DNA from: Fibrobacter sp.
Lineage (GTDB): Bacteria > Fibrobacterota > Fibrobacteria > Fibrobacterales > Fibrobacteraceae
DNA length: 64,000 nt
Assembly (NCBI RefSeq): GCF_017545445.1
Contig: NZ_JAFWOM010000175.1
Location: forward strand, 1-64,000
Direction of reading: 5' to 3'
Shown here: positions 52,454-61,586 of the stretch, one piece after another
How the letters are laid out: the number at the start of each line of letters is the position of its first letter
How positions within the stretch are numbered: position 1 is the first letter of the stretch
Translations under genes and position numbers: made by a program
The notes under the pieces: generated by a model
What the model was told of the DNA's origin: nothing
What the model saw: only the letters and a program-made list of their open reading frames with translations
Database searches by the model: none

Positions 52454-54352
52454 ATGAAAAACTTAATTCGTAACACGCTTGTGCGTGATTTTATCGGGGT
52501 TGCGTTCTGCTTGATGATGTCGCTTGCACTGCTCATGATGTATTCGGGTTGTTCCGAAGACAATTCTCCGATAAACGGCGCTCATGGCGGTGCCGCCGAA
52601 GAACAAGGTGTGTATGCTTTGGTGGGGCAAGCTGGCGATGTGTATCCCCGATTGCTGAAATCGGCGGAAGAAGAGGGGAAGGATTCTTTGAAGAACGAAG
52701 GGTCTGTGTTCGCTTCAAAGGGGACGATTGTCTCTGTTTATGAACTGGATTCTTTGACTCTTGATACGACGGGCCGCTTCTTTGTGGATGCTGTAAATAA
52801 TGATAGCGGCTACTTTAAGTTTGATAGCCTTGATTTGAATAGCCCGTATGTGCTGATTGTGATGCAAGAATCTTGCTATACGGAAGATTGCCGAGATCGA
52901 GGCTTGCGTTATGCGTATAATGATGAATTTGTTAAAAATGAAAATTCGCATAAGTACAAACAAACACTGAGTGCTATGGTGTGTCTGCGAGACATTGAAA
53001 AGGTCCGTGTCAATTCGTTGACGATGGCGAAAATACCTCTTTTGCGGGCGTACATGGCCGAAGGCAAAACTTTTGCAGAAGCAAATGAATTGGCAGAACG
53101 GGAAATTCTTGAAAATTTGGGAATATATGATAATTTGGGGACGTTCGAAGATCTTTCTCGCGATGATTCGGAATTGTTCTATGTGAATGAACTGTTCCGG
53201 CTAGATTCTGCTGATATCCGCTTTCAAATGGGCCGGTTGAATATACCTCTTTATTTTGCTCCTGTCGAAGCCTTCTCTGTATTGGGCAAATCTTTGGAAG
53301 AGTACTATTTGAATTCTGTGAAAATGATTGAATATGAAATTGGCTATTTGGCTCGTCAAGATGGTTTGGGACGTTGTTCTGAAGCACGCGAAAATGAGAC
53401 AGGAGCGGTGAAGGATGCGCTTGGGAATGATATTGCTGTTGTGTGCCGTTCTGGAAAGTGGACTATCGGATTTAAAAAAATTGACCATAGCAAGGGTTCT
53501 GTGACGGATAAGCGCGATGGGAAAATTTATAAGACGGTAACGTATAATTTTGGCGGAAACTCGCAAACTTGGATGGCCGAAAATCTCGATTTTGCAGATG
53601 CTGCTTCTTGTTATCATCCTGAAGTTCATGGCGAAGGTTGCGGAGCTTATGGTCGTGAGTATCAATGGCATGACGCGATGAAAATCGAGGACGATAGTAT
53701 AAAATCGTATTCGGTCGGTGCACAAGGCGATACCATCCTTTTGAGCAAGAGGTGTGTAGATGCGTATCTTAATGATTCAATGTTTTTGGCTTCTGTGAAG
53801 GCTGTTGTTGATTCTTGTGATACGGTGTTGTATGGAAGTGAAAATCAGGAGAAAGGGCGTATTGCAAGATCTTGGGCTTGGAATTACATGGATTATGTTA
53901 CTCCAACGAACCAGAACTCTTATCAAGGTATTTGCCCTGATGGGTGGCGTATCCCGTCGTTAGATGATTGGATGACTTTGTTGCGAAATTTGGGCGAACA
54001 GTATGGCGTTGATTATAGTTCCGTAGTGCCGGTGTTGTATGACGGTGAAGCGACAGGATTTGGTTTGAAAAGCTATATCTATGCCTTGGGCGGTGGCGAT
54101 GGGGCTGAGTATTTTAGGGTGCTCATTCGCAGGATGGGGTTCTACAATTATTTTGTTATGGCTGATGTGCTTTTCTATGTAATGGATTTCTTTAACACGT
54201 GGAAAGTGCATGAAGGATTTGATTTGAATTTCCCTTCCGAAATGCACATGACTATTTATAAGAATGAAAATAAGGAGCAGGTTTCTGAATTGCTTCAAGG
54301 CGCCTTGAGTGATCCGTATCAAAAAGCCGCTGTCCGCTGCATCAAAAATTAA
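52454..54352 (+). CDS. TIGR02145-domain lipoprotein, cassette 2
   Basis: A 632-aa predicted lipoprotein. Its long signal region (IGVAFCLMMSLALLMMYSGC) is nearly the same as in cassette 3 and ends in the lipobox SGC. The order of parts is as in cassette 1: beta domain (VYELDSLTLDTTGRFFVD), helical middle (KTFAEANELAEREILENLGI), Cys junction (RCSEARENE, AVVCRSGKWTI), then the major paralogous domain (VTDKRDGKIYKTVTYN, QTWMAENLDF, ICPDGWRIPSLDDW). The ligand or role is unknown. The last residues, AAVRCIKN, are shared by the family. Confidence 0.85.
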   Translation: MKNLIRNTLVRDFIGVAFCLMMSLALLMMYSGCSEDNSPINGAHGGAAEEQGVYALVGQAGDVYPRLLKSAEEEGKDSLKNEGSVFASKGTIVSVYELDSLTLDTTGRFFVDAVNNDSGYFKFDSLDLNSPYVLIVMQESCYTEDCRDRGLRYAYNDEFVKNENSHKYKQTLSAMVCLRDIEKVRVNSLTMAKIPLLRAYMAEGKTFAEANELAEREILENLGIYDNLGTFEDLSRDDSELFYVNELFRLDSADIRFQMGRLNIPLYFAPVEAFSVLGKSLEEYYLNSVKMIEYEIGYLARQDGLGRCSEARENETGAVKDALGNDIAVVCRSGKWTIGFKKIDHSKGSVTDKRDGKIYKTVTYNFGGNSQTWMAENLDFADAASCYHPEVHGEGCGAYGREYQWHDAMKIEDDSIKSYSVGAQGDTILLSKRCVDAYLNDSMFLASVKAVVDSCDTVLYGSENQEKGRIARSWAWNYMDYVTPTNQNSYQGICPDGWRIPSLDDWMTLLRNLGEQYGVDYSSVVPVLYDGEATGFGLKSYIYALGGGDGAEYFRVLIRRMGFYNYFVMADVLFYVMDFFNTWKVHEGFDLNFPSEMHMTIYKNENKEQVSELLQGALSDPYQKAAVRCIKN

Positions 54353-54385
54353 TCTCTCTCTCTCCCTTTTGTGTAAGGAGGAACG

Positions 54386-54415
54386 GAAGACGGGGTTCGC
54401 CCCGCCTTCTTTTTT
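54386..54415 (+). terminator. Terminator of cassette 2
   Basis: GAAGACGGGG-TTCG-CCCCGCCTTC (one mismatch) and a T-run. It is preceded by a (TC)n stretch and by GTAAGGAGGAACG, a copy of the cassette ribosome-binding site without a start codon. Confidence 0.85.
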
Positions 54416-54419
54416 GCAT

Positions 54420-54530
54420 TCTCCATCAGCCTTGGGTACTGTCATTCCCGACTCGATCGGGAATCTCTTTTTCGTTGTTGTCACCCCGGCCGTTGTGCCG
54501 GGGACGGTTTTTAACCATTAACCATTGACC
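54420..54530. repeat. Dispersed inverted-repeat elements after cassette 2
   Basis: Two hairpins of the dispersed family: TGTCATTCCCGACTCGATCG followed by GGAATC, and CACCCCGGCC-GTTGT-GCCGGGG. TTAACCATTAACCATTGACC, related to the heptamer arrays, follows. Confidence 0.6.
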
Positions 54531-54552
54531 AATGGCTATTGTCTATTTTCTA

Positions 54553-54668
54553 TATTGTGAAAAATGCTTGATTTTTTATTAAAATTTTGTAAAAATGCTA
54601 AAATTTGATAAAAAACTAAATTTTATATTGTAAAAACTATTGACTTTTTTGAAATTTGATAGTATATT
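54553..54668 (+). promoter_or_regulatory. Cassette 3 control region: two direct repeats and sigma70-like promoter
   Basis: TATTGTGAAAA (54553-54563) and TATTGTAAAAAC (54625-54636) are 72 bp apart. TTGACT (54640-54645), a 17-bp spacer and TATATT (54663-54668) follow. This is the best -35 of the three. Confidence 0.7.
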
Positions 54669-54737
54669 TGAATCATGAAACAGCTCGACGCTTTTTTGCA
54701 ATGCGTGAAATGATGATGCCGTTTGTAAGGAGGAACA

Positions 54738-55571
54738 ATGAAAGATGTGCTAGAATACACTGGCTATCGGCAGTACATTGCGGACTACTATGCCGATAAA
54801 AAAGCCAAGTCCGCATTTACTTGGCAGATGTTCGCTGAAAAGGCGGGCTTTTCTTCGCCTGTTTATCTTAAGTACGTGAGCGAAGGTCGCTTCAACTTGA
54901 GCGAAGAGGCTGCGCTCCGTGTGGCTGCTGCAATGTCCCTTGTGGAATACGAGCGCGACTATTTCTGTGAAATGGTCCGCTTTGACCATGCCAAGACGGA
55001 TGATGAAAAAAAAGTCTTTTTCAACAAGATGCTTGCGATTGCCGATGCGCACAAGGTAAAGGTTATAGAGGCCGATTCGTACCGTTTTTTCGAAGACTGG
55101 AAGAACCCGGTGCTCCGTGAACTTGCCCCTTCGATGCCGGGTGCGAAACCGCTTGCGCTTGCACGTGCTTGCCGCCCAGAAATTACTGCCGCCGAAGTGA
55201 CGGAGTCGCTGAGCTTTTTGGTCAAGGCGAATTTATTGCAAAAGGACAAAGACGGAAATTACGTACAGACGGAAAAATCCGTGACGACGGGTCCCATGAA
55301 GGCTACTCCGGTAGCGGTCCGTACGCTGCACCGCCAGATGGGCGAGTTTGCGCTTGAGGCTATCGAGGGCGTGTCTCAGGATGAACGCCATTTCTCGGGA
55401 CTTACGCTTGGCATCACGCGGCAGGCCTATGAAAAAATCGTTCAGGAAATTGCAGAGTGCCGCAAGCGCATCATCGCGATTGCAAGAGAAGATGATGCGA
55501 CGGAAGAAGTGTATCGCTTGAATATGCAGTTCTTTCCGATGACGAATAAACGTTTAAATAAAAAGGGTTAG
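54738..55571 (+). CDS. DUF4423/TIGR02147-family putative regulator, cassette 3
   Basis: A 277-aa paralogue of the two preceding regulators, starting ATG 54738 behind AAGGAGGA. The HTH-like region is WQMFAEKAGFSSPVYLKYV; the conserved centre is MPGAKPLALARACRPEITAA; the C-terminal part is RQMGEFALEAIEGVSQDERH and LTLGITRQAYEKIVQEIAEC. It ends NKRLNKKG, nearly the same as cassette 2 (NKSLNKKD). Its partner lipoprotein follows 9 nt downstream. The regulatory role is inferred. Confidence 0.86.
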   Translation: MKDVLEYTGYRQYIADYYADKKAKSAFTWQMFAEKAGFSSPVYLKYVSEGRFNLSEEAALRVAAAMSLVEYERDYFCEMVRFDHAKTDDEKKVFFNKMLAIADAHKVKVIEADSYRFFEDWKNPVLRELAPSMPGAKPLALARACRPEITAAEVTESLSFLVKANLLQKDKDGNYVQTEKSVTTGPMKATPVAVRTLHRQMGEFALEAIEGVSQDERHFSGLTLGITRQAYEKIVQEIAECRKRIIAIAREDDATEEVYRLNMQFFPMTNKRLNKKG

Positions 55572-55580
55572 GAGGATATC

Positions 55581-57584
55581 ATGAAAAAATTAAATCGAAA
55601 CACGATAGTGGCCGATTTTATCGGTGCGGCGTTCTGCTTGATTATGGCTTTTGCGCTTCTCATGATGTGTTCGGGTTGTTCCGAAGACAATTCTCTAAAT
55701 GGTGCTCATGGCGGTACCGAAGAAGAACAGGGGTTCGCCTTGGTTGGTCTAGCTAGCGATGTTTATCCGAAATTGCTGGATTTGCATACTGGTGAGAATG
55801 GTTCAACGGATGCCTCTCTAAATGGCGATAAGTATATAAAAGCTGCAGAAGGGACTGTTGTAGTTGTTTATGAACTGGATTCGTTGACTCTTGATACGAC
55901 GGGTCGCTTTCTCGTTGATTCGGTAGATAATGCTAACGGTCACTTTGCGTTTAAAGAAATTGATTTTAACAGTCCGTATGTGCTTGTGGATGTACGTGAT
56001 TCTTGCATGAGCTATAACTGTATTGGGATGATTCCTGGCTTTTCGGCTGATTCCGTGATTGTAGGAAAAAAATATCGACTTCCTTTAAGTGCAATCGTAG
56101 ATGTGCGTAAATATTCCAAAATAAGTGTTAATACGTTGTCTGATATGAAAATCCCGTTGGTAAAAAAATACTTTGCGGAAGGTATGCCTTTTGATTCGGC
56201 ATGTAAAAGAGCGGAACTTGATGTTCTTGATCGTTTTGGGGTTTATGAGGACTTGGGCGATTTTGAAAGCTTGGAAAGTGTAAATGGTGAATTGTCTTAT
56301 GTGTTACGGATAATGCGTATTGCAATGGACTCGGTTTTTATTTGCAGTGCATCTCTTCCGATTAGTATAGAAGCTTTTTATTTTGTGCCACCTAAAATTG
56401 TTGCTGCATTGGACGAAAAAGCAAAACAGGTATATGAAAATACGATTAAGTTTATTAATTATAAAATAGGTAGCTATGCCCGTAATACAGATATAGGACG
56501 TTGTACGGAATCTCGAGAAAATGAAGCCCAAAGGATTATAGGCGGTAATTCTATTGGTTACGAATCGATAGTTTGTCACTCCAATAAATGGGTACCGGGA
56601 TGGAAAAAGATTGAATACACGAATGGAACGATGGTCGATAATCGTGACGGTAAAACGTACAAAACGGTCACGTATAATTGGGGCGGTGTTACGCAGACGT
56701 GGATGGCTGAAAATCTGAACTATGCAGATACGACATCTTCGAATGCCGATAGCGTGTTGAAAAATAATTTGCTCGAAAGTACAAAATGCTGGGACGGTGA
56801 TCCCTCTTGCGAAAAGTTGGGCCGTTATTATACGTGGAAGGCGGCGATGAATCTAGATTGGTCTGATATCGGCTTGACGGATATTGTAAGGAATGAAGTA
56901 TATGATGCGGTACGTAATGTTTATGTCGAGTCTTATGATACTGTGGTTGTAGAAGATAGATGCAAGACCCTTAAATACAATCCATTTGAGTATCATGAAG
57001 AAGCTTTTAAAAATGGTCCGGATGCTATAGAGTATTGTTCGATAAAAACGATGAATGGGGAATGCGAATTTCTTGATACCGCTGTAAATTTATACGAATA
57101 TTGCGAAGAACGGTATGGCCGCTGTCGTTTGGATATATCTCGGGTTGTTCCTGAATCAAAGCCTGTCATTTATCAAGGCGTATGTCCTGATGGGTGGAGA
57201 CTCCCCAATAAAAACGATTGGGTTATTTTGCAAGAAAATATGCGTACTCAAGGAGGTTCACTTAGGGATGCTGACGGTAGCGGTTTCGGATTTACGGAAA
57301 TGATGACCGTGGATTATGATGCGAAAATTCCTTCGCTGAGTATTAAAAATAGGGTGTATAGCCGTAGCGTTAGATTTGTCGCAGTTCCTGAAAAGGGCAA
57401 CAGTTCGTATTCTAATTTCTTTAACTGGTTGTTTTATGAAAAGTATCAGCTTGAAATGGACGTTGTTGCTTTCCCTTATAACAATGATTCTTTGCTATGG
57501 GATTATGATCGTTATCAAGCATATGGTGATGCTTATGTCGGATTGTTCAATGAGGAGGCTCCGGTCCGCTGCATCAAAAAATAA
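55581..57584 (+). CDS. TIGR02145-domain lipoprotein, cassette 3
   Basis: A 667-aa predicted lipoprotein, ATG 55581 behind AGGAGG. The signal region (IGAAFCLIMAFALLMMCSGC) and SEDNSLNGAHGG are close to cassette 2. Beta domain (VYELDSLTLDTTGRFLVD), helical middle (FDSACKRAELDVLDRFGVYE), Cys junction (RCTESRENE, SIVCHSNKWV) and major paralogous domain (VDNRDGKTYKTVTYN, QTWMAENLNYAD, VCPDGWRLPNKNDW) follow. A Cys/Glu-rich insert (EYCSIKTMNGECEF) within the last domain makes it the longest copy. Divergence is concentrated outside the signal and WMAENL/CPDGWR blocks. Confidence 0.85.
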   Translation: MKKLNRNTIVADFIGAAFCLIMAFALLMMCSGCSEDNSLNGAHGGTEEEQGFALVGLASDVYPKLLDLHTGENGSTDASLNGDKYIKAAEGTVVVVYELDSLTLDTTGRFLVDSVDNANGHFAFKEIDFNSPYVLVDVRDSCMSYNCIGMIPGFSADSVIVGKKYRLPLSAIVDVRKYSKISVNTLSDMKIPLVKKYFAEGMPFDSACKRAELDVLDRFGVYEDLGDFESLESVNGELSYVLRIMRIAMDSVFICSASLPISIEAFYFVPPKIVAALDEKAKQVYENTIKFINYKIGSYARNTDIGRCTESRENEAQRIIGGNSIGYESIVCHSNKWVPGWKKIEYTNGTMVDNRDGKTYKTVTYNWGGVTQTWMAENLNYADTTSSNADSVLKNNLLESTKCWDGDPSCEKLGRYYTWKAAMNLDWSDIGLTDIVRNEVYDAVRNVYVESYDTVVVEDRCKTLKYNPFEYHEEAFKNGPDAIEYCSIKTMNGECEFLDTAVNLYEYCEERYGRCRLDISRVVPESKPVIYQGVCPDGWRLPNKNDWVILQENMRTQGGSLRDADGSGFGFTEMMTVDYDAKIPSLSIKNRVYSRSVRFVAVPEKGNSSYSNFFNWLFYEKYQLEMDVVAFPYNNDSLLWDYDRYQAYGDAYVGLFNEEAPVRCIKK

Positions 57585-57624
57585 TCTCTCTCTCTCTATC
57601 TCTCTCTTTTGGTAAGGAGGAACG

Positions 57625-57648
57625 GAAGGCGGGCTTCGGCCCGCCTTC
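57625..57648 (+). terminator. Terminator of cassette 3
   Basis: A perfect 10-bp stem GAAGGCGGGC-TTCG-GCCCGCCTTC, although only a weak T-run follows. It is again preceded by (TC)n and GGTAAGGAGGAACG. Confidence 0.8.
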
Positions 57649-57755
57649 TATTGATAAATTGACAAAAGAACTTTAATTTCCGCACATCCTTTCTCATTTC
57701 GCAAAGATTACTTTTGTAATCGGGTTAGTAGAACAATTTAAAACGGGATGTTGCT

Positions 57756-59414
57756 ATGAACATGTTAAGAGTTCTTGGTTTAGCTTTTCTTCTTTGCGCA
57801 AATTCGTTCGCCGTCACGAGCCAGTTCCGTGGTGTGAACTGGGCGGACAAGCGTGACAACTTCGTCTCGGATGTGCTGGTGCTTTCGGGCATGAGCCTTT
57901 CGGACAATCACGAATCGGCTTATGCTATCGCAGACCGCATTGTCGGGCAGTTCCAGGAAGTGCTTGGCACAAACAGCGTGCGCATGCCGGTGAACGAACC
58001 GACAATCCTCAAAGCGTTCGATATGTATTCCGGTGCATTAGACGCCGCACTTGAACATGGGCGTGTCGCAATGGGCTATTGGGGCCCCGCTCAACCTGCA
58101 GGCCCGAAGAATATGGACGATTGGTGGAAAATGTGGGCGAAACTTGTCGAAAAGTACGGCGACCATCCGAATGCCTATTTTGAAATTTTCAACGAACCGC
58201 ACATGTACAGCAAAGACGAACTCCGTAACCTGTACGCGAAATGGCTCGAAAAGTTCCCGAACGTTCCCCGTGACCACATCTTGCTCGATGGTTCCGGCCT
58301 CGCTTGGAATGTCCCGGACATTGCCGATGACCCCCGTTTCGAGGGCTGCCTTTTTGCCGTTCACGAATACACCTTCTGGAACATGAGCATTACCACCGAA
58401 CAAGGCTGGAAAAACAGCTTTAAGGGCAAGGTGGGCAAGTACATTGATCGCACGGTTTGCACGGAATGGGGTGGCGCTATGGGTCCTGGCGAAAAGAACG
58501 GTGTCCATTACGATTACATGGATTATAATCAACCACCTAACAATTATTTTACGGCTTACATCCGTGGCATGTCCGATCAGCTCCGCGAATGGGAAATGGG
58601 GAGTTTCTATTGGCCGGGGCTTCGCGATGGGGACTGGTACAGCATGACCAAGCGTTCGGGAGAAGGTGCGAACATCAAGCTTGAAATTGTGAACCAGTCC
58701 GGTGTCGATCGCATGCAGATGGCTTGGGCCGATACTGTTGAAACGAATCCGCCTGTTCAGGAACCGTTTGGCGGTTTTGATGCGGACGGAAAAACGGTTG
58801 CAGGGAAGGCCGCTACAGTTCCTGGCAAAATTGAAGCAGAAAATTACGACCTCGGCGGTAGCCGCGTCTCGTTCTATGATAAGTCCTCCGACAACGAGGG
58901 CGGCTTCTACCGCAAAGATGCCGTGGATATCGTCGCTTTGGATTCTGCGGATCTTTCGAAAGGCTACGCTATCGGATTCACCAATGAAGGCGAATGGCTC
59001 GAATACACCGTCAATGTCGCAAAAACGGCGGCTTACTCCGTCGAGATCCAGATGGCAACCGCTTCCGAAAAGGCTGGAGTGCAGATTTTTATCGATAACA
59101 AGGCTGTTTCGGACACGATTTTTGCAACGCAGGGTGAAAATTGGTCGAATTATAGCGGCATTCAATCCAAATTAGGTGAAATTGCAGAGGGTGAACATGT
59201 TGTCAAAATGCAAATTGTTGGCAATTACGTCAATATCGACTGGCTCCGTTTCTGCGAAGGTGAAAAATGCGAAGAAACATCTAGCATTCGCTCTCTCATG
59301 CATTCGCATGCACTTGAAAAATCCACTTCTCCACGCCTCCGCGTCCAAAACAACAAACTCTTCATTGAAAAGAACGGCAAACGCTTTGATTTGACAGGCC
59401 ACCGCATCAAATAA
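57756..59414 (+). CDS. Secreted GH5 glycoside hydrolase with CBM6-like module
   Basis: A 552-aa predicted endoglucanase-type enzyme. Signal peptide MNMLRVLGLAFLLCANSFA. GH5 catalytic domain about residues 23-330, with acid/base Glu147 in FEIFNEPHM and nucleophile Glu237 in VCTEWGG. Residues ~365-505 form a CBM6-like beta-sandwich (GKIEAENYDLGG, NEGEWLEYTVNVAKT, VNIDWLRFCEG). A short C-terminal basic tail (LFIEKNGKRFDLTGHRIK) may be a sorting signal. It attacks beta-glucan or related wall polymers outside the cell. ATG 57756 has GGGATG upstream. It is the first of three plant-wall genes in a row. Confidence 0.92.
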   Translation: MNMLRVLGLAFLLCANSFAVTSQFRGVNWADKRDNFVSDVLVLSGMSLSDNHESAYAIADRIVGQFQEVLGTNSVRMPVNEPTILKAFDMYSGALDAALEHGRVAMGYWGPAQPAGPKNMDDWWKMWAKLVEKYGDHPNAYFEIFNEPHMYSKDELRNLYAKWLEKFPNVPRDHILLDGSGLAWNVPDIADDPRFEGCLFAVHEYTFWNMSITTEQGWKNSFKGKVGKYIDRTVCTEWGGAMGPGEKNGVHYDYMDYNQPPNNYFTAYIRGMSDQLREWEMGSFYWPGLRDGDWYSMTKRSGEGANIKLEIVNQSGVDRMQMAWADTVETNPPVQEPFGGFDADGKTVAGKAATVPGKIEAENYDLGGSRVSFYDKSSDNEGGFYRKDAVDIVALDSADLSKGYAIGFTNEGEWLEYTVNVAKTAAYSVEIQMATASEKAGVQIFIDNKAVSDTIFATQGENWSNYSGIQSKLGEIAEGEHVVKMQIVGNYVNIDWLRFCEGEKCEETSSIRSLMHSHALEKSTSPRLRVQNNKLFIEKNGKRFDLTGHRIK

Positions 59415-59423
59415 GTTTGGTTG

Positions 59424-59502
59424 TCATGCCGGACTCCGTTCCGGCATCAGTATTATAAGACGAAAGCCGACCCCGGAACAAGTCCGGGGTGACAGATTGG
59501 GC
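59424..59502. repeat. Dispersed inverted-repeat elements after the GH5 gene
   Basis: Two hairpins: GCCGGACTC-CGTT-CCGGC and ACCCCGGA-ACAAG-TCCGGGGT. They belong to the GTCAT(C/G)CCGG family and may end GH5 transcription. Confidence 0.65.
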
Positions 59503-59525
59503 ATCTCCATTTGCGAATATTCTTT

Positions 59526-59633
59526 CATGGACTTTTTATCAATGATAAGTATTTGCGTTATTGGAGCACTTTTCAAAAAAGAGGATATGTTTAGAATGGT
59601 TATGGGTATTAACCGTGTATGAGGATTAGGTAT
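59526..59633 (+). promoter_or_regulatory. Conserved leader of xylanase 1
   Basis: Segments ATGGAC..TTTTTATCAA-GATAA, TATGTTTA.A.TGGTT, TATGGGTATT and TATGAGGAT also occur in the same order before the next xylanase gene (61933-62040), with almost the same distance to the start codon (107 versus 106 nt). Confidence 0.6.
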
Positions 59634-61505
59634 ATGAGAAAACTTTCTCTCTCTTTGGCTGCAGTAGCCATCGCTAGTTTTGTTTCCGTAGCTAACGCCG
59701 CTCTCGCTGATGGTGGCGCCAAGTTCGTCGGTAACATCACCACGGGTGGCCAGATTCGCAGCGACTTTGCTCAATACTGGAACCAGATTACTCCCGAAAA
59801 CGGCTGTAAGTGGGGCTCCATCCATTCCCTTTCTAACGGCAACAGCGGTACAAGCAAGTTCGCCTGGGACAACTTCGACAAGTGCGAAAGCGCCTACAAG
59901 TGGGCCAAGGAAAAACCGGGCGAACGCCACTTCAAGTTCCACGCTCTCGTTTGGGGCTCGCAGTACCCGAACTTCCTCTGCAAAAAGAAGAATCCGGGCA
60001 TTACCGTAGAACTCACCAAGCAGTACATTACGGAATGGTTTGATGCCGTTGCGGCTAAGTTCCCGGACCTCGAATACATCGATGTGGTGAACGAGGCGAT
60101 TTGGGCGGGTAACAACTACCACTCTGGTTACGGCAAGCCTGCTGCAGGTGCCGAAGGGCACAGCACCGACGATACCGAATGCGGCGGCTCCTACATTATC
60201 GAAGCCCTCGGCGGTGACCGTGTGGTGAATGGCAAGCACCAGTATGACTTTATCACGACTGCCTTCAAGATGGCCCGCGAACGCTGGCCGAAGGCCGTGC
60301 TTATCTATAACGACTACAATACGCTTTCCTGGCAGATCAACGAAGGTATTGAACTCATTCAAACGATTGTCAAGAATGGCGCTCCGGTCGATGCGTACGG
60401 CCAGCAGGCTCACGACTGCAAGGGCATGAGCAAGTCCGATTTCGAAAGCAAGATGACCCGCATCCATAACGAGACGGGCCTTCCGCTTCTCGTTTCGGAA
60501 TACGATATCGGCGAAGCGGACGATACCAAACAGAAAAACGATTACGCAAACCAGATTCCGTTCATGTGGGAAACTCCCTGGGTCGCGGGTATCACCATCT
60601 GGGGCTATATCAACGGCTCTACTTGGGTCGCAAACACGGGCCTTATCGAAAAGGACGGCCGCAAGCGCGCTTCCATGAACTGGCTCGAAGAATATTTTGC
60701 GAACAACTTAAGCAAGGGTAAAAACGACGTGACCTTCACGCCCATCGAGCCCGAACCGCAAGTTCCGTTCAAGGGCAAGCCGCTCGACATTCCAGGCAAG
60801 ATTGAAGTTGAAGATTTCGACGTTCCGGGCAAGGGTGTCAACGACGATGGCACGAGCAATGCGTCTTACGGCGATGATTCTGAAAACCATGGCGATTCCG
60901 ACTACCGTAAGGATGACGCTCCGGCTGTGGACCTCTACAAGAAGGCTACTGGTGTCGTCTCTGGCTACAATGCCGAAGGTGACTGGCTTGAATGGACGGT
61001 GAACGTGAAGAAGGCTGGGGATTATACCGTGTTCGCTTCTGTCGCAACGGAAAATTCGACTTCTAGCTTCTCGCTTTCTGTTGACGGCAAGACTGTTGTA
61101 GAAAAGGTTGAACTTTCTGGAACAAGCTTTGACGATTTCACTAAGGTAAAAGCCAACGTGACGCTCCCGGAAGGCAAGCACATCCTCCGTATGGACGTGA
61201 CGGGCGCCTGGTTCGATATCGACTTCTTCAATTTTGCCGAAGGCAAGGACGCAAAAGATCCTGATGATATCGACAAGCCGGGTCCGAACGATGCCATCCA
61301 CTCGAACGTTCGCATGGCGACTCCTGAACTTGCCGATTACGATGTCTTTGACATGAACGGTGTCCGCCTCGGTCGCATGAGTGCTTATTCCATGAGCGAA
61401 GCCGTTTCGATGCTCAAGAGCACGAAGGCCATCAAGATTCAGGGCATTTACATGCTCCGCGGTGTCAAGAACGGTGCCGTCAAGACGGTTCGCGTTACGC
61501 GCTAA
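59634..61505 (+). CDS. Secreted GH10 endo-beta-1,4-xylanase with CBM6, copy 1
   Basis: A 623-aa predicted xylanase. Signal peptide MRKLSLSLAAVAIASFVSVANA. GH10 barrel about residues 25-365: TPENGCKWGSI, HALVWGSQYP, acid/base Glu154 in DVVNEAIW, YNDYNT, and nucleophile Glu289 in VSEYDIGEA. A CBM6-like domain (about 385-530; GKIEVEDFDVPGKG, GDWLEWTVNVKKAG) and a C-terminal domain (about 545-623; YDVFDMNGVRLGRM, IKIQGIYMLRGVKNGAV) follow. ATG 59634 with GAGGATTAGG upstream is preferred to ATG 59619. F. succinogenes is known to have contiguous xyn10 genes; I infer but cannot prove identity with them. Confidence 0.94.
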   Translation: MRKLSLSLAAVAIASFVSVANAALADGGAKFVGNITTGGQIRSDFAQYWNQITPENGCKWGSIHSLSNGNSGTSKFAWDNFDKCESAYKWAKEKPGERHFKFHALVWGSQYPNFLCKKKNPGITVELTKQYITEWFDAVAAKFPDLEYIDVVNEAIWAGNNYHSGYGKPAAGAEGHSTDDTECGGSYIIEALGGDRVVNGKHQYDFITTAFKMARERWPKAVLIYNDYNTLSWQINEGIELIQTIVKNGAPVDAYGQQAHDCKGMSKSDFESKMTRIHNETGLPLLVSEYDIGEADDTKQKNDYANQIPFMWETPWVAGITIWGYINGSTWVANTGLIEKDGRKRASMNWLEEYFANNLSKGKNDVTFTPIEPEPQVPFKGKPLDIPGKIEVEDFDVPGKGVNDDGTSNASYGDDSENHGDSDYRKDDAPAVDLYKKATGVVSGYNAEGDWLEWTVNVKKAGDYTVFASVATENSTSSFSLSVDGKTVVEKVELSGTSFDDFTKVKANVTLPEGKHILRMDVTGAWFDIDFFNFAEGKDAKDPDDIDKPGPNDAIHSNVRMATPELADYDVFDMNGVRLGRMSAYSMSEAVSMLKSTKAIKIQGIYMLRGVKNGAVKTVRVTR

Positions 61506-61555
61506 AAAGTTCCTAATCCATAGCTCCCCCCAAGGGAGCCTTAAATACCCAAGGG

Positions 61556-61586
61556 CCTTCGAGGTAACACTCGGAGGTCTTTTTTG
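61556..61586 (+). terminator. Terminator of xylanase 1
   Basis: CCTTCGAG-GTAACA-CTCGGAGG with a T-run. The preceding ~45 bp, including CTCCCCCAAGGGAG, are shared with the end of xylanase 2. Confidence 0.85.
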
